DNA of 64,000 nt from Desulfitobacterium metallireducens DSM 15288 (GCF_000231405.2 NZ_CP007032.1:1860001-1924000); one strand, 5' to 3'; positions 25,138-35,336 are shown, numbered from the stretch's first letter. Notes: generated by a model from the letters alone, not told the origin. Numbers and translations are program-made.

Positions 25138-26457
25138 TTGTTTGGAAAAATCAAGTGGGGTATTCATCCTGATACCCACAAAACAGCAACAGAAAGAAAA
25201 GCTATTGAAATCCCTGAGCTGCCAAAGAAAGTGATTCTCCCAGTTCGTCAACATATAGGCGCACCTTGTACGCCTATTGTGAAAAAGGGGGATACTGTGA
25301 AAAAAGGGCAGCTTATTGCCTCTGCGGGCGGTGCCGTTTCAAGCAATGTTCATGCGACTATTTCAGGCACTGTTGTGGAAATTTCTGATCAACCTCATCC
25401 AAGCCTAGGGAAATGTCTTGCTATTATCATTGAAAATGATGGTCTGGATCAGTGGGCAGAAGGTGTTCCAACTAAACGCGAATGGGAAAACCTAAATCAT
25501 GATGAACTTATTGATATTATTAAAGATGCAGGTATTGTTGGATTAGGCGGTGCTACCTTTCCCGTTCACATTAAACTTACTCCTCCCAAGGATAGTGTTA
25601 TCGATACATTGATCATTAATGCTGCAGAATGTGAACCTTATTTAACTGCAGATCATCGTATTATGCTTGAATATACGGAGCGTGTGGTTACAGGCGTAGC
25701 TATCCTCAAAAAAATCCTAGCGGTTAACCATGTGATCATTGGCATCGAAAATAATAAATTAGATGCCGTAAAAACTTTAGGAGACGCTTTTAACGACCCA
25801 CAGGTCGATGTTGTAGCGGTTCCCACCAAATACCCACACGGTTCAGAAAAGATGTTGATCAAAACACTACTGAATCGTGAAGTACCATCGGGGAAACTAC
25901 CGTTAAGCGTCGGAGTCGTAGTCCAGAATGTGGGTACCGCTGTCGCTGTTTGTGATGCGGTCCGAAATGGGATTCCTTTGATTGAAAGAATTGTTACGGT
26001 AAGTGGCAGCGCGATCAAGGAACCTAAAAACCTGCTTTTGAGAATTGGAACTCTATTTTCTGATGCTATAGCCCACTGTGGTGGATTCAAATTTGCACCT
26101 GATAAAATTATTATGGGTGGCCCTTTTATGGGAATGGCTCAGTATTCAATCGATGTCCCTGTGATTAAAGGAACAAATGGAATCCTTGCTTTAAGCAAAA
26201 ATGAAGTCAACTCTGGCCCGCAATCACCTTGTATTCGTTGTGGACGATGTGTCGAGGGATGTCCGATGGGTCTAAATCCGAGTATGCTCAGTATTCTCAG
26301 TGAAAAAGGATTTTTTGATGAAGCTCTTGATACGTATCATTTGCTTGATTGTATGGAATGCGGCTGTTGCAGCTATGTTTGTCCAGCAAAACGGAAAATT
26401 GTCCATTTTATTCGGTATGCAAAAAAGATGTCTGCGCTGAAGGGGGCAAAAAAATGA
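25138..26457 (+). CDS. rnfC: Electron transport complex subunit RnfC
   Basis: About 440 residues. N-terminal HPDTHK..T segment with a biotinyl-like domain, then an NADH/FMN-binding Rossmann region with GGATFPVHIKL and ECEPYLTADHR, and C-terminal [4Fe-4S] motifs CIRCGRCVEGCPM and CMECGCCSYVCP. It is the peripheral subunit exchanging electrons with NAD. A TTG at 25138 is spaced correctly from AAGGAG; the GTG at 25129 would overlap the SD. The stop overlaps rnfD as ATGA. Confidence 0.93.
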   Translation: MFGKIKWGIHPDTHKTATERKAIEIPELPKKVILPVRQHIGAPCTPIVKKGDTVKKGQLIASAGGAVSSNVHATISGTVVEISDQPHPSLGKCLAIIIENDGLDQWAEGVPTKREWENLNHDELIDIIKDAGIVGLGGATFPVHIKLTPPKDSVIDTLIINAAECEPYLTADHRIMLEYTERVVTGVAILKKILAVNHVIIGIENNKLDAVKTLGDAFNDPQVDVVAVPTKYPHGSEKMLIKTLLNREVPSGKLPLSVGVVVQNVGTAVAVCDAVRNGIPLIERIVTVSGSAIKEPKNLLLRIGTLFSDAIAHCGGFKFAPDKIIMGGPFMGMAQYSIDVPVIKGTNGILALSKNEVNSGPQSPCIRCGRCVEGCPMGLNPSMLSILSEKGFFDEALDTYHLLDCMECGCCSYVCPAKRKIVHFIRYAKKMSALKGAKK

Positions 26458-27449
26458 GCACTGAGATCGTTATTGATGAGCAATCGAAGAAAATGATTGT
26501 TTCTTCGTCGCCGCATATATTTGATAACACCTCAATTTCAAAGATTATGTGGACGGTTACTCTCACTTTATTGCCAGCCGTAATTTTTGCCATCTTCCAT
26601 TTTGGCATGTCGGCATTCGTGACCTTAGCTGTTGGGAGTCTATCCGCTGTGCTTTTTGAGGCAATCACCCAAAAAATATTGAAAAAGAAAATTACGGTAA
26701 GCGACGGCAGTGCCTTCTTATGCGGATTGCTTCTGGCTATGTGCTTACCGCCGGGAGTACCTGTTTTCGTTCCCATTGTTGGGTCATTTGTGGCGATCGT
26801 CATCGCTAAGCACTCAATGGGTGGATTGGGTTTTAATATTTTTAATCCCGCCCATATTGGGAGAGCTGTTTTAATGGCTTCGTGGCCTGTATTGATGACA
26901 ACATGGACTAATATGGGTCCCAAAGTGGATGTAATCACGGGTGCTACGCCCTTGAACATATTGAAACAGGATGGTTACGGTGCACTGATCCAAGTTTTCG
27001 GAAACCAAACGGAAATGTATAAATCTATGTTTTTGGGGTTTAGAAATGGAAGTATTGGCGAGACGTCAGTTGTCCTACTTGTTCTTGGCGGGCTTTTCCT
27101 TATTTATAAACGTTATATCGATTGGACAGTCCCAGTTGTGATGATTGCTACCGTCGGAGCGCTTACCTGGATATTCGGCCCGCAAGGTCTTTTTACAGGG
27201 GACCCGCTTTTTCATATGATGGCCGGTGGCCTTATTATCGGTGCCTTTTTCATGGCCACGGATATGGTTACGACGCCAATTACGAGAAAAGGAAAGCTTA
27301 TCTTTGCTGCAGGGGCAGGTGCGCTCACAGTTTTGATTAGGCTCGTCGGAGGATACCCAGAAGGTGTTTGTTATTCAATCCTCCTCATGAACTGTGTTAC
27401 CCCATTAATCGATCGTTATATCCAACCTGCTCAATATGGAAGGAAGTGA
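26454..27449 (+). CDS. rnfD: Electron transport complex subunit RnfD
   Basis: 331 residues from ATG 26454 (SD AGGGGG), not the longer frame. Eight to ten helices. The covalent FMN site threonine lies in ATDMVTTPITRKGK; the partner motif GGLGFNIFNPAHIGRA is also present. It moves electrons across the membrane domain and takes part in ion translocation with RnfE and RnfA. Confidence 0.94.
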   Translation: MSTEIVIDEQSKKMIVSSSPHIFDNTSISKIMWTVTLTLLPAVIFAIFHFGMSAFVTLAVGSLSAVLFEAITQKILKKKITVSDGSAFLCGLLLAMCLPPGVPVFVPIVGSFVAIVIAKHSMGGLGFNIFNPAHIGRAVLMASWPVLMTTWTNMGPKVDVITGATPLNILKQDGYGALIQVFGNQTEMYKSMFLGFRNGSIGETSVVLLVLGGLFLIYKRYIDWTVPVVMIATVGALTWIFGPQGLFTGDPLFHMMAGGLIIGAFFMATDMVTTPITRKGKLIFAAGAGALTVLIRLVGGYPEGVCYSILLMNCVTPLIDRYIQPAQYGRK

Positions 27450-27457
27450 GATAGTTA

Positions 27458-28027
27458 ATGACTTCAGAATATGCTGAAAAAAATAGGAATAGTATCTTGA
27501 AGATTGCCCTTAATTTGACAGCAGCTTGTGTGATATCAGGGCTTATTATAGGTATAGTTTATTTTTTTACTAAAGATATTGCTATTCAAAAACAAATTGA
27601 ATTAAAAAATCTAGCGCTTCAAAGTCTGGTGGCAGAAGCGGATCAATACACTCGTATTCCAGATAAAACAGATTGGTATACCGCATCTAAAAATGGTCAA
27701 GTCATTGCCTATATAGTTCCGACAGAAAGTAAAGGCTATGGCGGCCCTATTAAGATGTTGGTCGCGATTGACAAAAATAATAAGATCATTAAATATACTA
27801 TCCTCGAGAGTAAAGAAACTCCAGGGTTGGGAGATAAGGCATCCAAACCGCTCTTCGCCGATCAATTTGTAGGAAAAAGTGTTAATAACCTTCAAGTAAC
27901 GAAGAATCAAAGCGACAAAGAATCAATTCAGGCCATCAGTGGTGCTACGATATCCTCAAAGGCGGTGACCTTAGCTGTGAAAAATGCTATGGATGAAGTT
28001 GCTAATTTTGCGAAGGGGGTGAATTAA
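27458..28027 (+). CDS. rnfG: Electron transport complex subunit RnfG
   Basis: 189 residues with one N-terminal membrane anchor (about 18-40) and an extracytoplasmic FMN-binding domain. The flavinylation motif is AISGATISSKAV (family S-G-A-T), where Thr carries FMN through a phosphoester bond. 8 bp after rnfD. Confidence 0.93.
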   Translation: MTSEYAEKNRNSILKIALNLTAACVISGLIIGIVYFFTKDIAIQKQIELKNLALQSLVAEADQYTRIPDKTDWYTASKNGQVIAYIVPTESKGYGGPIKMLVAIDKNNKIIKYTILESKETPGLGDKASKPLFADQFVGKSVNNLQVTKNQSDKESIQAISGATISSKAVTLAVKNAMDEVANFAKGVN

Positions 28028-28028
28028 G

Positions 28029-28652
28029 ATGTCATTGTGGAAGAACTTTTCAAAAGGTCTCATCGTGGAAAATCCGATCTTTGTCCTAGCTCTGAGTCTT
28101 TGCCCTGCCCTTGCAGTCACTAGTTCAGTTGCAACTGCGTTAGCTATGGGGCTATCCGTTACCTTTGTTATGTCAATGAACAATCTTATCGTTTCATTAA
28201 TACGTAAAGTGGTTAATGAAAAAGTACGGGTACCCATTTATATTACTTCAATTGCCACAATTGTTACTGTTGTTGAATTAATACTAAAGGCATTTTTGCC
28301 TTTGCTTTATAAAGATTTAGGAATTTATCTAGACCTAATTGTAGTATTTGCGATTATCTTAGCACGGGCAGAGGTTTTTGCCTCAAAGAATCCCCCTCTT
28401 CCATCCTTCGTTGATGGTCTGGGTATGGGAGTTGGCTTTACATTAGCCATGGTCATTATCGGAACTATCCGGGAGATCATCGGGAATGGAAGTATTCTGG
28501 GGTTTGACTTGTTTGGGCCAACCTATCAACCCGCATTAATTATGATTCTAGCGCCAGGTGCATTTATACTCATTGGCTACTGCGTAGCCGCTTTTAAAAT
28601 TCTTAATCAACATATTGAAAAACGCCATAAAGAGAGAGGTGAGATCGCATGA
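28029..28652 (+). CDS. rnfE: Electron transport complex subunit RnfE
   Basis: 207 residues, six helices, starting with the family pattern LWKNFSKGLIVENPIFVLALG-like sequence. Together with RnfA it forms the membrane core and an intramembrane iron-sulfur site. Starts 1 bp after the rnfG stop and overlaps rnfA by four bases. Confidence 0.94.
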   Translation: MSLWKNFSKGLIVENPIFVLALSLCPALAVTSSVATALAMGLSVTFVMSMNNLIVSLIRKVVNEKVRVPIYITSIATIVTVVELILKAFLPLLYKDLGIYLDLIVVFAIILARAEVFASKNPPLPSFVDGLGMGVGFTLAMVIIGTIREIIGNGSILGFDLFGPTYQPALIMILAPGAFILIGYCVAAFKILNQHIEKRHKERGEIA

Positions 28653-29227
28653 ATGATTATTTACTCCTTTTTATTGGGGCGGTTGTCGTTAATAACTTCG
28701 TACTAACACGGTTCCTTGGCTTGTGCATTTTCTTTGGCGTTTCCAATAGCCTTAATGCTTCAGTCGGAATGGGTATGGCTGTAACATCGGTTATTACCTT
28801 GAGTTCAATGTTCGCCTGGGGAGTATATAATTTTATCTTAGTACCCTTAAATGTCACATTTTTAACAACAATCGTGTTTGTTCTACTCATCGCGAGTTTT
28901 GTCCAATTGCTCGAAATGGTGATCAAAAAATATGCGCCAGGTCTATATAAGATGTGGGGGATTTATCTACTTTTGGTTGCGACTAACTGTGTTGTGCTTG
29001 GTGTTCCGTTGATCAATGTTGAATCGAATTACACGTTTTTGAAAAGTGTCGTCAATTCGGTGGGATCTGGTGTGGGGTTTGCTTTAGCAATTACCCTAAT
29101 GGCCAGCTGTCGAGAGAAATTACGCCTAGCTGATGTGCCGAAATCCTTGCAAGGATTGGGAATTGCATTTATTATCGCAGGATGTTTGTCCTTATCATTC
29201 TTTGGTTTCTCCGGAATGATAAAATAG
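28649..29227 (+). CDS. rnfA: Electron transport complex subunit RnfA
   Basis: 192 residues, six helices. VVNNFVLTRFLGLCIFFGVS and YLLLVATNCVVLGVPL include the conserved cysteines of RnfA that, with those of RnfE, bind a membrane [2Fe-2S] cluster in recent structures (recalled). Shares the ATGA overlap with rnfE. Confidence 0.94.
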   Translation: MNDYLLLFIGAVVVNNFVLTRFLGLCIFFGVSNSLNASVGMGMAVTSVITLSSMFAWGVYNFILVPLNVTFLTTIVFVLLIASFVQLLEMVIKKYAPGLYKMWGIYLLLVATNCVVLGVPLINVESNYTFLKSVVNSVGSGVGFALAITLMASCREKLRLADVPKSLQGLGIAFIIAGCLSLSFFGFSGMIK

Positions 29228-29242
29228 CGGAAAGGGAGGGAT

Positions 29243-30082
29243 ATGAGCATGCAGATTATTATAACGATTGTTGCAGTAATGGGTCTTGTGGGATTGTTCT
29301 TTGGACTAGTTCTAGCTTTTGCTAATAAAAAACTGGCAATTGAACTGGATCCATTGATCCATAAGGTTGAAGATATTTTACCTAAAGGACAATGTGGTTC
29401 TTGCGGTTTTGCGGGTTGTTCAGCTTATGCTGAAGCCGTCGTTATGAATGAGGATGTGCCCCCGAATCTTTGTGTACCGGGAAAAAAGGCAGTTGCGGAT
29501 AAAGTGGCTGAATTAACCGGAAAAGCAGCGGCAGAGGTTGAGTCAAAATTTGCCTTTGTAAAGTGTACCAATCCTATTAGTATTGCAGAAAAGAAATATG
29601 AGTATTCAGGGCTTGATGATTGCGTTGCTGCCAATATATTATTGTCTGGTCCAAAAGCATGTGAATATGGGTGTATTGGCTTAGGAAGTTGTGTCAAGAA
29701 ATGTGTGTTTGGTGCTCTTTCGCTCAACGATCAAGGATTGCCAGTTGTAGATAAAGAACTATGTACTGGTTGTGGTCAATGTGCAGCAATTTGTCCGAAA
29801 AAGGTCATAGAAATGATTCCAATTGATGCTCATGTTACAGTTGCATGTAATTCGCACGATAAAGGTGCAATAGCTCGCAAATATTGTCCAACAGCTTGTA
29901 TCGGTTGTGGTTTGTGCAAAAAGCAATGCCCATATGAAGCCATTCAGATCAAAAATAACCTAGCGGTGGTCGATTCGAACATCTGCATCGGAAAATGCAA
30001 TCAACGAGTTTGCTTGGAAAAGTGTCCCACGAAAGCGATCGAGGAGTGCCTAATTTCTTCTTTGAGAATGAGAGCTGTTTAA
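29243..30082 (+). CDS. rnfB: Electron transport complex subunit RnfB
   Basis: 279 residues. One N-terminal helix (about 4-26), then the Fe4S motif CGSCGFAGCSAYAEAV...C, and further ferredoxin-type clusters CIGLGSCVKKC, CTGCGQCAAICP, CIGCGLCKKQCP and a last CIGKCNQRVCLEKCP. RnfB accepts electrons from reduced ferredoxin. Last gene of the operon; SD GGGAGGG. The RnfB order C-D-G-E-A-B is typical of clostridial Rnf complexes. Confidence 0.94.
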   Translation: MSMQIIITIVAVMGLVGLFFGLVLAFANKKLAIELDPLIHKVEDILPKGQCGSCGFAGCSAYAEAVVMNEDVPPNLCVPGKKAVADKVAELTGKAAAEVESKFAFVKCTNPISIAEKKYEYSGLDDCVAANILLSGPKACEYGCIGLGSCVKKCVFGALSLNDQGLPVVDKELCTGCGQCAAICPKKVIEMIPIDAHVTVACNSHDKGAIARKYCPTACIGCGLCKKQCPYEAIQIKNNLAVVDSNICIGKCNQRVCLEKCPTKAIEECLISSLRMRAV

Positions 30083-30108
30083 TAACTAATCTACACACTC
30101 TTAATTAC

Positions 30109-30142
30109 AGACCCCGCAAGCGATTGCGAGGTCTATGTTTTT
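30109..30142 (+). terminator. Terminator of the rnf operon
   Basis: AGACCCCGCAA and TTGCGAGGTCT (one mismatch), then TATGTTTTT. Confidence 0.8.
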
Positions 30143-30308
30143 GAAGTAAATTTTAAAATAATTATTGGATACCCGCATTCCCGATAATTTATAACGAGTA
30201 TAGCGGCTTAACTCCAAGGCTTCCTGCATAACTGTGACCTTCGTCCCCTCGCACAAGTATCATATTAATATACCAGACTTTGAAAGCTAATATGACCCCT
30301 TAATCCGC

Positions 30309-32407
30309 TCAATCCTTCTCAAACCTCTTATAATACTCCTCTAACTTTTCATCACAATGGCTAATAATCCATTCCTTCTCTTCCATAGATAACTTCTTGA
30401 AAATATGCCGATTAAACTCCACATACTCGATTTCCCTACACCTATTCATAAAGCGCATATCTTCAAAGCGTTTAAAGGGATTTCTAAAAATATTTCCCTC
30501 TACTTCCTTTCTACTGTACCTGTCCTTACAATAGACACTAGATTTCTTCTCCGCTACTAAGCCCTTCGCTTTTCTTGTCTCGTAAAAGTCGATAAAGTAA
30601 TCAACCATATCTTCAACTAAGACTTTACCCTTCTCATCGACATTGCTAAGCATTGCTTTTAGAAGTACAGGCTTATATGAATAGCTCATATCCATCGTTC
30701 TAACCATTTCCATGAATTTATCCTTCATATTAGCTGGATTGATTAAGTCCCAACCATACTGTGTTGCGTACTTCTTAACTGTTTCTTCTTTAAAATACTT
30801 AAAGGTTCGTTTATCACCAAAAGGAACCTCCAGATCCGCAAGGATTTTCCCCTCACGAATATACTTGTCAATGGTTTCAGATTGTACATCAACCCTTTGT
30901 ACAAACTCCAATTGAGAGATCATATCCTTGACTTCATCCTGCCAGTTGAAGAGATCAATCAGTTCGTAGTCGGCCACATTAATGGGGAAATCCAAGTAAA
31001 CCGAGGGCTTTTCCCCCCGAGCTAACAAATCACGATCTAACTCAAACTTTTTATTTGGAGACAGAACGTAACTTCCAGTCTGGTATTCCTTGATGTTGAA
31101 AAGCCTATGCAGGGAATACGGCATGTTGAAGAGATTCGCATTATCAATAAAGTCAAAGACCATGAGATATTCTTTGCCTGCACTTTTTCGCATCCCTCTT
31201 CCCAATTGCTGAATATAGAGCGTTTTGGAGAGGGTAGGTCTTGCCATGAAGAGCACCTCTGTTTTGGGACTATCCCAGCCTTCGTTCAGAAGGTCACAGG
31301 CACAAAGTACATTAATGTCACCATTTTCGTACTGATCCAAGGTTCGCTTCCTATCCAAAGGTTTCATCAAACCAGATACGGCTTCGGCACGTATCCCGCT
31401 TTCCTTAAATAATTGGGCAATCTCCTGGGCATGGCGCACAGAAGCACAGAATACCACGGTCTTTTTATCCCTTACCCACTCCTGGTAAGTTCCTACAATA
31501 ATCTGGTTTCGTTCCGGAACAAAAAGCTTGCTCTCCAAGTCTTGAGAGTAGTATTTGATACCATTAATACGGACCGTCGAAAGATCAACATTAGTCTTGA
31601 TCCGAATACAGCGGATAGGTACCAGTTCTCCGATCTCTACAGCCGTTTTCAAGTCCAACTTATGGGCTACCTTCTTGAAAACCTCCAGTAGATCCTCTCC
31701 GTCTGTTCTATCCGGTGTAGCTGTAAGTCCTAAGGTGAATTCCGGTGTAAAATACCCCAATATCTTTTTATAGGTATTGGCCGCACCATGATGACATTCA
31801 TCGATGATCACATAGCCGAAATCTTCCGGTCTAAATTCCTCCAGATTACGGGCAACACTTTGAATACTACCACACACCACATAGGCATCTTTATCTTTTG
31901 CTCCGCAACATACATACCCGTGGAGACATCGTCCCAAAGGCTTTGAAAGGTGCTCTTGGCCTGAGCTACCAATTCCTGAGTATGGGCTAAAAAGAGGGTG
32001 CGCCTGCCTAGCTTCCTAGCATCGCTTACTGCCGTTACAGTCTTTCCTGTGCCTGTAGCATGGTAAAGAAGGGCAATACTCTCCCCTTTCAAGCGCATTT
32101 CTTGGAGATTGGATAAAGCAGCGACTTGATGATTCTTAAGCTCAAGGATCTTGCCTTTTTGAGGGGGTAAGTAATCATTCAGCATCTTAAAAACAGGCAT
32201 ATCCCCTAAAAAGATGCGGAATTCATCCTTAACCTTTTCCGGAGTGTGCTTCAACTGATTATAGACCCATCGATAGACTTTCCAGTTATCATGAATAAGG
32301 CTGTTTTGTTTAAGCCCAAAGGTCTCACAAAACAGCTCAATGAACAGATCCTCTGCCAGACTATGCAGCTTGCCGGTTTGCCCATATTCTACAGTTAATT
32401 GCCTCAC
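30309..32407 (-). pseudogene. DEAD/DEAH helicase (restriction type III Res-like), frameshifted
   Basis: Two overlapping frames make one protein of roughly 690 residues. The upstream part (32407-31808) has Walker A in YHATGTGKTVTA and motif Ia in LFLAHTQELVAQ; the downstream part (31937-30309) has motif II DECHHG, motif V/VI region YIQQLGRGMRKS, and a 250-residue C-terminal extension of unknown fold. The break falls around 31880-31890 in an A-rich stretch (the GCAAAAGATAAAGATGCC region): a single-base indel rejoins EQK to KDAYVV. Either a true mutation or a sequencing error. It may belong to a restriction or DNA-repair system; no methylase partner of that type adjoins. Confidence 0.82.
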
Positions 32408-32459
32408 CTCAAATTACAAGCTTTATTCGTAAGCAAAAAAAGAAACTTATCGTTTCTAC

Positions 32460-32485
32460 TAAGCCGTTTGATTTTGGGAGACAAA
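32460..32485 (+). repeat. 26-bp inverted repeat, left copy
   Basis: TAAGCCGTTTGATTTTGGGA followed by GACAAA; its exact reverse complement is at 33558-33583. Both copies are also adjoined by CGTTTCTACTAAG in the same (plus) orientation (32451-32463, 33585-33597). Confidence 0.8.
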
Positions 32486-32589
32486 ACGGTCATTCTCAGC
32501 CCAAATCACACTCCATTATTTATAGGATTTATCGTCTGATTTCACACTATAATTCACATGGCTGGATACAACTGAAATTCCCAGCAAAA

Positions 32590-32620
32590 AAGAAGCACGC
32601 TCAAATAGAGTGTGCTTCTT
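32590..32620. terminator. Hairpin downstream of the 32694-33158 gene
   Basis: AAGAAGCACGCTC pairs with GAGTGTGCTTCTT (one mismatch), A/T-rich flanks; positioned to end the minus-strand gene upstream. Confidence 0.6.
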
Positions 32621-32693
32621 CGTATTGCAGAGTCGCAAAATAAGAAAAATGTGACCTAGCATTAGATTAGTCACGGTTATTAAATTGTTATCT

Positions 32694-33158
32694 TTATTTT
32701 GCACCGTCTGCTTTCATTGGAAAAGCAGTTTTACTTACTAGAAAATTACTGAATTCTGCAATTAATGCTTTATTACCCAGGTTATTTTCTATCTTAGTTA
32801 AATAATCTTTCAACATACTGGTATTATCATTGACCTTCTTATTCGATTCAAGTACCATAAACTTCTTTAAATTAAAAAGCATTTGTCCCAATTCTTTATT
32901 TTCTTTGTATGATGTATACGGATAAATACTTGATAATGATGAGACTATCTCTACGCAATTTTTTATTGCTGTTTCATTTGTTAGTGATACACCTTCAAAT
33001 AAATCAATGCTTTGACTAATTCCACCGAAATCACTTCTAAATTTGGAATCTAAGAAATCCCTATCCTTTTTTAGATTAAGAAATAGGAATAAATTAACCC
33101 CAATCGAGCCTATTAAGAATATCAATAAAACCAATGATGTTATTCTCTGTCTAGTCAT
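32694..33158 (-). CDS. Hypothetical single-pass membrane protein between inverted repeats
   Basis: 154 residues from ATG 33158 (SD GGGGG). One N-terminal anchor (about 7-28), then a helical soluble domain rich in Asn, Lys and Ser, probably coiled coil. No recognisable family. It is the only gene between the 26-bp inverted repeats at 32460 and 33558, so it may be the cargo or passenger of a small element. Confidence 0.6.
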   Translation of the reverse strand: MTRQRITSLVLLIFLIGSIGVNLFLFLNLKKDRDFLDSKFRSDFGGISQSIDLFEGVSLTNETAIKNCVEIVSSLSSIYPYTSYKENKELGQMLFNLKKFMVLESNKKVNDNTSMLKDYLTKIENNLGNKALIAEFSNFLVSKTAFPMKADGAK

Positions 33159-33410
33159 TTCATTCCCCCTCTCTTTGACGGTTGTAACATGTATACTGAT
33201 ACTAAAGCCCAACTGATTTCTTCATTTCTAACACCACTAAAAAGTATATGTGTTGGTGCATAAAATCTTACAAATACGCATTAGAGAATAGTACATAGAT
33301 ATTCCATATTATAACATTGAATACCTCCCCTCGGCTTAACAAAATTCGCCTTGTTATCCACTCAGTTCTTGTATAATTCACATCCCAATTCGCAAGGTAT
33401 TTCACTACCT

Positions 33411-33450
33411 ATTCACATAGTAGTAATAATTTTATTACATAGGTGTGAAT
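33411..33450. promoter_or_regulatory. Palindromic A/T-rich site in the inverted-repeat region
   Basis: ATTCACATAGTAG ... CATAGGTGTGAAT forms a long imperfect palindrome; several further GTGAATT or AATTCAC words lie within 33370-33555. No gene was found in 33159-34145. Could be regulator-binding or replication-type iterons. Confidence 0.35.
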
Positions 33451-33557
33451 TGGCATGTGAATCCAGACTCAATTTTCTCGCAAAGCCTTATTATAATGGG
33501 AAAATCTCAGGTGATTTTGTATGTGAATTCATCTGAGATTTACGTTGTGAATTATGA

Positions 33558-33583
33558 ATTTGTCTCCCAAAATCAAACGGCTT
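33558..33583 (-). repeat. 26-bp inverted repeat, right copy
   Basis: Exact reverse complement of 32460-32485. See the left copy. Confidence 0.8.
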
Positions 33584-33645
33584 ACGTTTCTACTAAGGGG
33601 TTCCATTTTGGAGTTGAAAATCAAAAATAGCATAGGTTTCAGCAC

Positions 33646-33678
33646 AAAATCAGCTGGTGTTTAGCATCTGCTGATTTT
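33646..33678. terminator. Hairpin AAAATCAGC / GCTGATTTT
   Basis: Nine-base stem with 15-base loop in the gene-free stretch 33584-34000. No gene clearly ends into it. Confidence 0.4.
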
Positions 33679-34009
33679 GCTTTATCCCGCTTGTATCAAG
33701 GGGTCTATTTAAAAATAACATAAAATTAGCAGTTTTTTAGCGCTTCTTTAGCAAAGGAAATAATTATTTATCCAGCTAGAATTACGCTGAAAATCTGCTG
33801 TTTTTCTTGCTAAAACAGTGCTGAAATCTTGCTGAAAAGAGGTTAATTCAGGTAAGTTCCCAATAAGGTTCAGGAGGTTTATGATTAGAATGATATTCTT
33901 TATCTCATATAATATGGTTTTTGCGTTATTGTAGGAAAATGCGTAATAAGGATTATTTATATTAGCCTTATCATATTTAGAATACACTTTACTGTTTTAT
34001 TCTATTAAA

Positions 34010-34038
34010 AAAGCCGCCACTATAAAGGTGACGGCTTT
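34010..34038. terminator. Hairpin upstream of the methyltransferase gene
   Basis: AAAGCCGCCAC pairs with GTGACGGCTTT, one mismatch, 7-base loop; A and T runs on both sides. Confidence 0.55.
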
Positions 34039-34145
34039 GTAAATTCTTCATTTTTTCTATCTTTACCATACCACAAAATGGGAAAAAATTCAAGTCTTGT
34101 AGTGTTAGCAGAAAAGTAGTATTAAGTATTAGAGGTGATAATTTT

Positions 34146-35063
34146 ATGGAACAAAAAAGTATGACAGCACTCGTAAGTGCCTTTTCAAGAGCGTATCATT
34201 CAACACAAAATGCGGAGAAAGTATTTGACGATTATTTGGCAAAGGAAATCTTAAGGGAGGATGAATACGAACAATTAGCAAGCAACATGTCGAAAGGAAT
34301 TGGTTTCTTCAATCCATCCTTTGTTGGTACACAGGACGAGGCTTTGCGATGGGTTGTTAATAATCAGTTATCACCATCTCCATTGGGTAGAGCAGTATTT
34401 GCAGAAAAATCACTTGAAAATGCTGTTCAAATAGGTGCGAAGCAGTATTTAATTTTTGCTGCCGGATATGACACATTTGCATATCGCCAGCCTGACTGGG
34501 CATCAAAAATACAAATCTTTGAAATAGACCACCCTGCTACCAGTGCGGACAAGCAAAAACGTATTCAATTAGTAGCAGCGGAAAAGCCCGCCAATTTACA
34601 CTATGTGCCTGTGGATTTCAAAGAAAACAACTGGCAAAGCAATTTACTTGCCTGTACAGAAGAATTTGATGTAAACAAAATCAGCTTCTGTAGCTTGCTT
34701 GGAATAAGCTACTATTTGTCTAAGCAGGTTTTTACAGAAACAATCAACACGATTTCAAGCTTTGTGCCAAAAGGAAGTAGTATTGTTTTTGATTATCCCG
34801 ATGAATATACCTATACCGACAAAGCAACAGAACGTGTTAAAAAGCAAACAGCGATGGCTGGTGCGGCAAAGGAAAAAATGCTTGCAAGCTATTCTTATCT
34901 GGAGTTGGAAAAGCTATTAGTTGATAGTAATTTCTTAATTTATGAACATTTGACACCGAATGAAATAACAGAGCAGTATTTCAAAAAATATAATCAAGCG
35001 AACCCAGAGCGCCCAATGACAGCTTTTGATAATGTGAATTATTGTTTGGCTGTCAGAAAATAA
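34146..35063 (+). CDS. Class I SAM-dependent methyltransferase (leucine carboxymethyltransferase/TcmP family)
   Basis: 305 residues. The family pattern begins SMTALVSAFSRAYHS and continues with R(A)-x-R-ctE-type region SPLGRAVFAEKSLENAV; the SAM-binding motif is YLIFAAGYDTFAYR (family LGAGLDTRAYR), followed by IFEIDHPATSADKQKR. These enzymes O-methylate small molecules or carboxyl groups; the substrate is unknown. Located in the accessory island between the helicase and TIR genes. SD GAGGTGA. Confidence 0.88.
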   Translation: MEQKSMTALVSAFSRAYHSTQNAEKVFDDYLAKEILREDEYEQLASNMSKGIGFFNPSFVGTQDEALRWVVNNQLSPSPLGRAVFAEKSLENAVQIGAKQYLIFAAGYDTFAYRQPDWASKIQIFEIDHPATSADKQKRIQLVAAEKPANLHYVPVDFKENNWQSNLLACTEEFDVNKISFCSLLGISYYLSKQVFTETINTISSFVPKGSSIVFDYPDEYTYTDKATERVKKQTAMAGAAKEKMLASYSYLELEKLLVDSNFLIYEHLTPNEITEQYFKKYNQANPERPMTAFDNVNYCLAVRK

Positions 35064-35336
35064 AAACAAATACTAGAAAATAAGCATAACTCTGTATTTC
35101 CAGTTAAATGCGCATAATTCTTATAATGTGCAGTTCACAAAATAGTTCGGACTGCTGAGTTTGCTTATACTATACTTGTCATTGCCTAGAACGTCCGGCG
35201 GCTTGCACTACCTTTCAAGCGAGCTATAACTTTCAATTTCACACTACCTTTTTTCTTCGGGGTTAGTGCAACCGTTGTGCAAAACCGCTCGTTATCAGCA
35301 GCGCTATTCGTCCATAGAGTTTGATTTTTTTGTCGT

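Noticed and set aside
33370-33555. CRISPR-like repeats
   Set aside because: Repeated GTGAATT words are irregularly spaced and in both orientations; no array structure.
33748-33987. 79-codon minus-strand ORF
   Set aside because: Low-complexity A/T-rich frame with no SD and no recognisable pattern.
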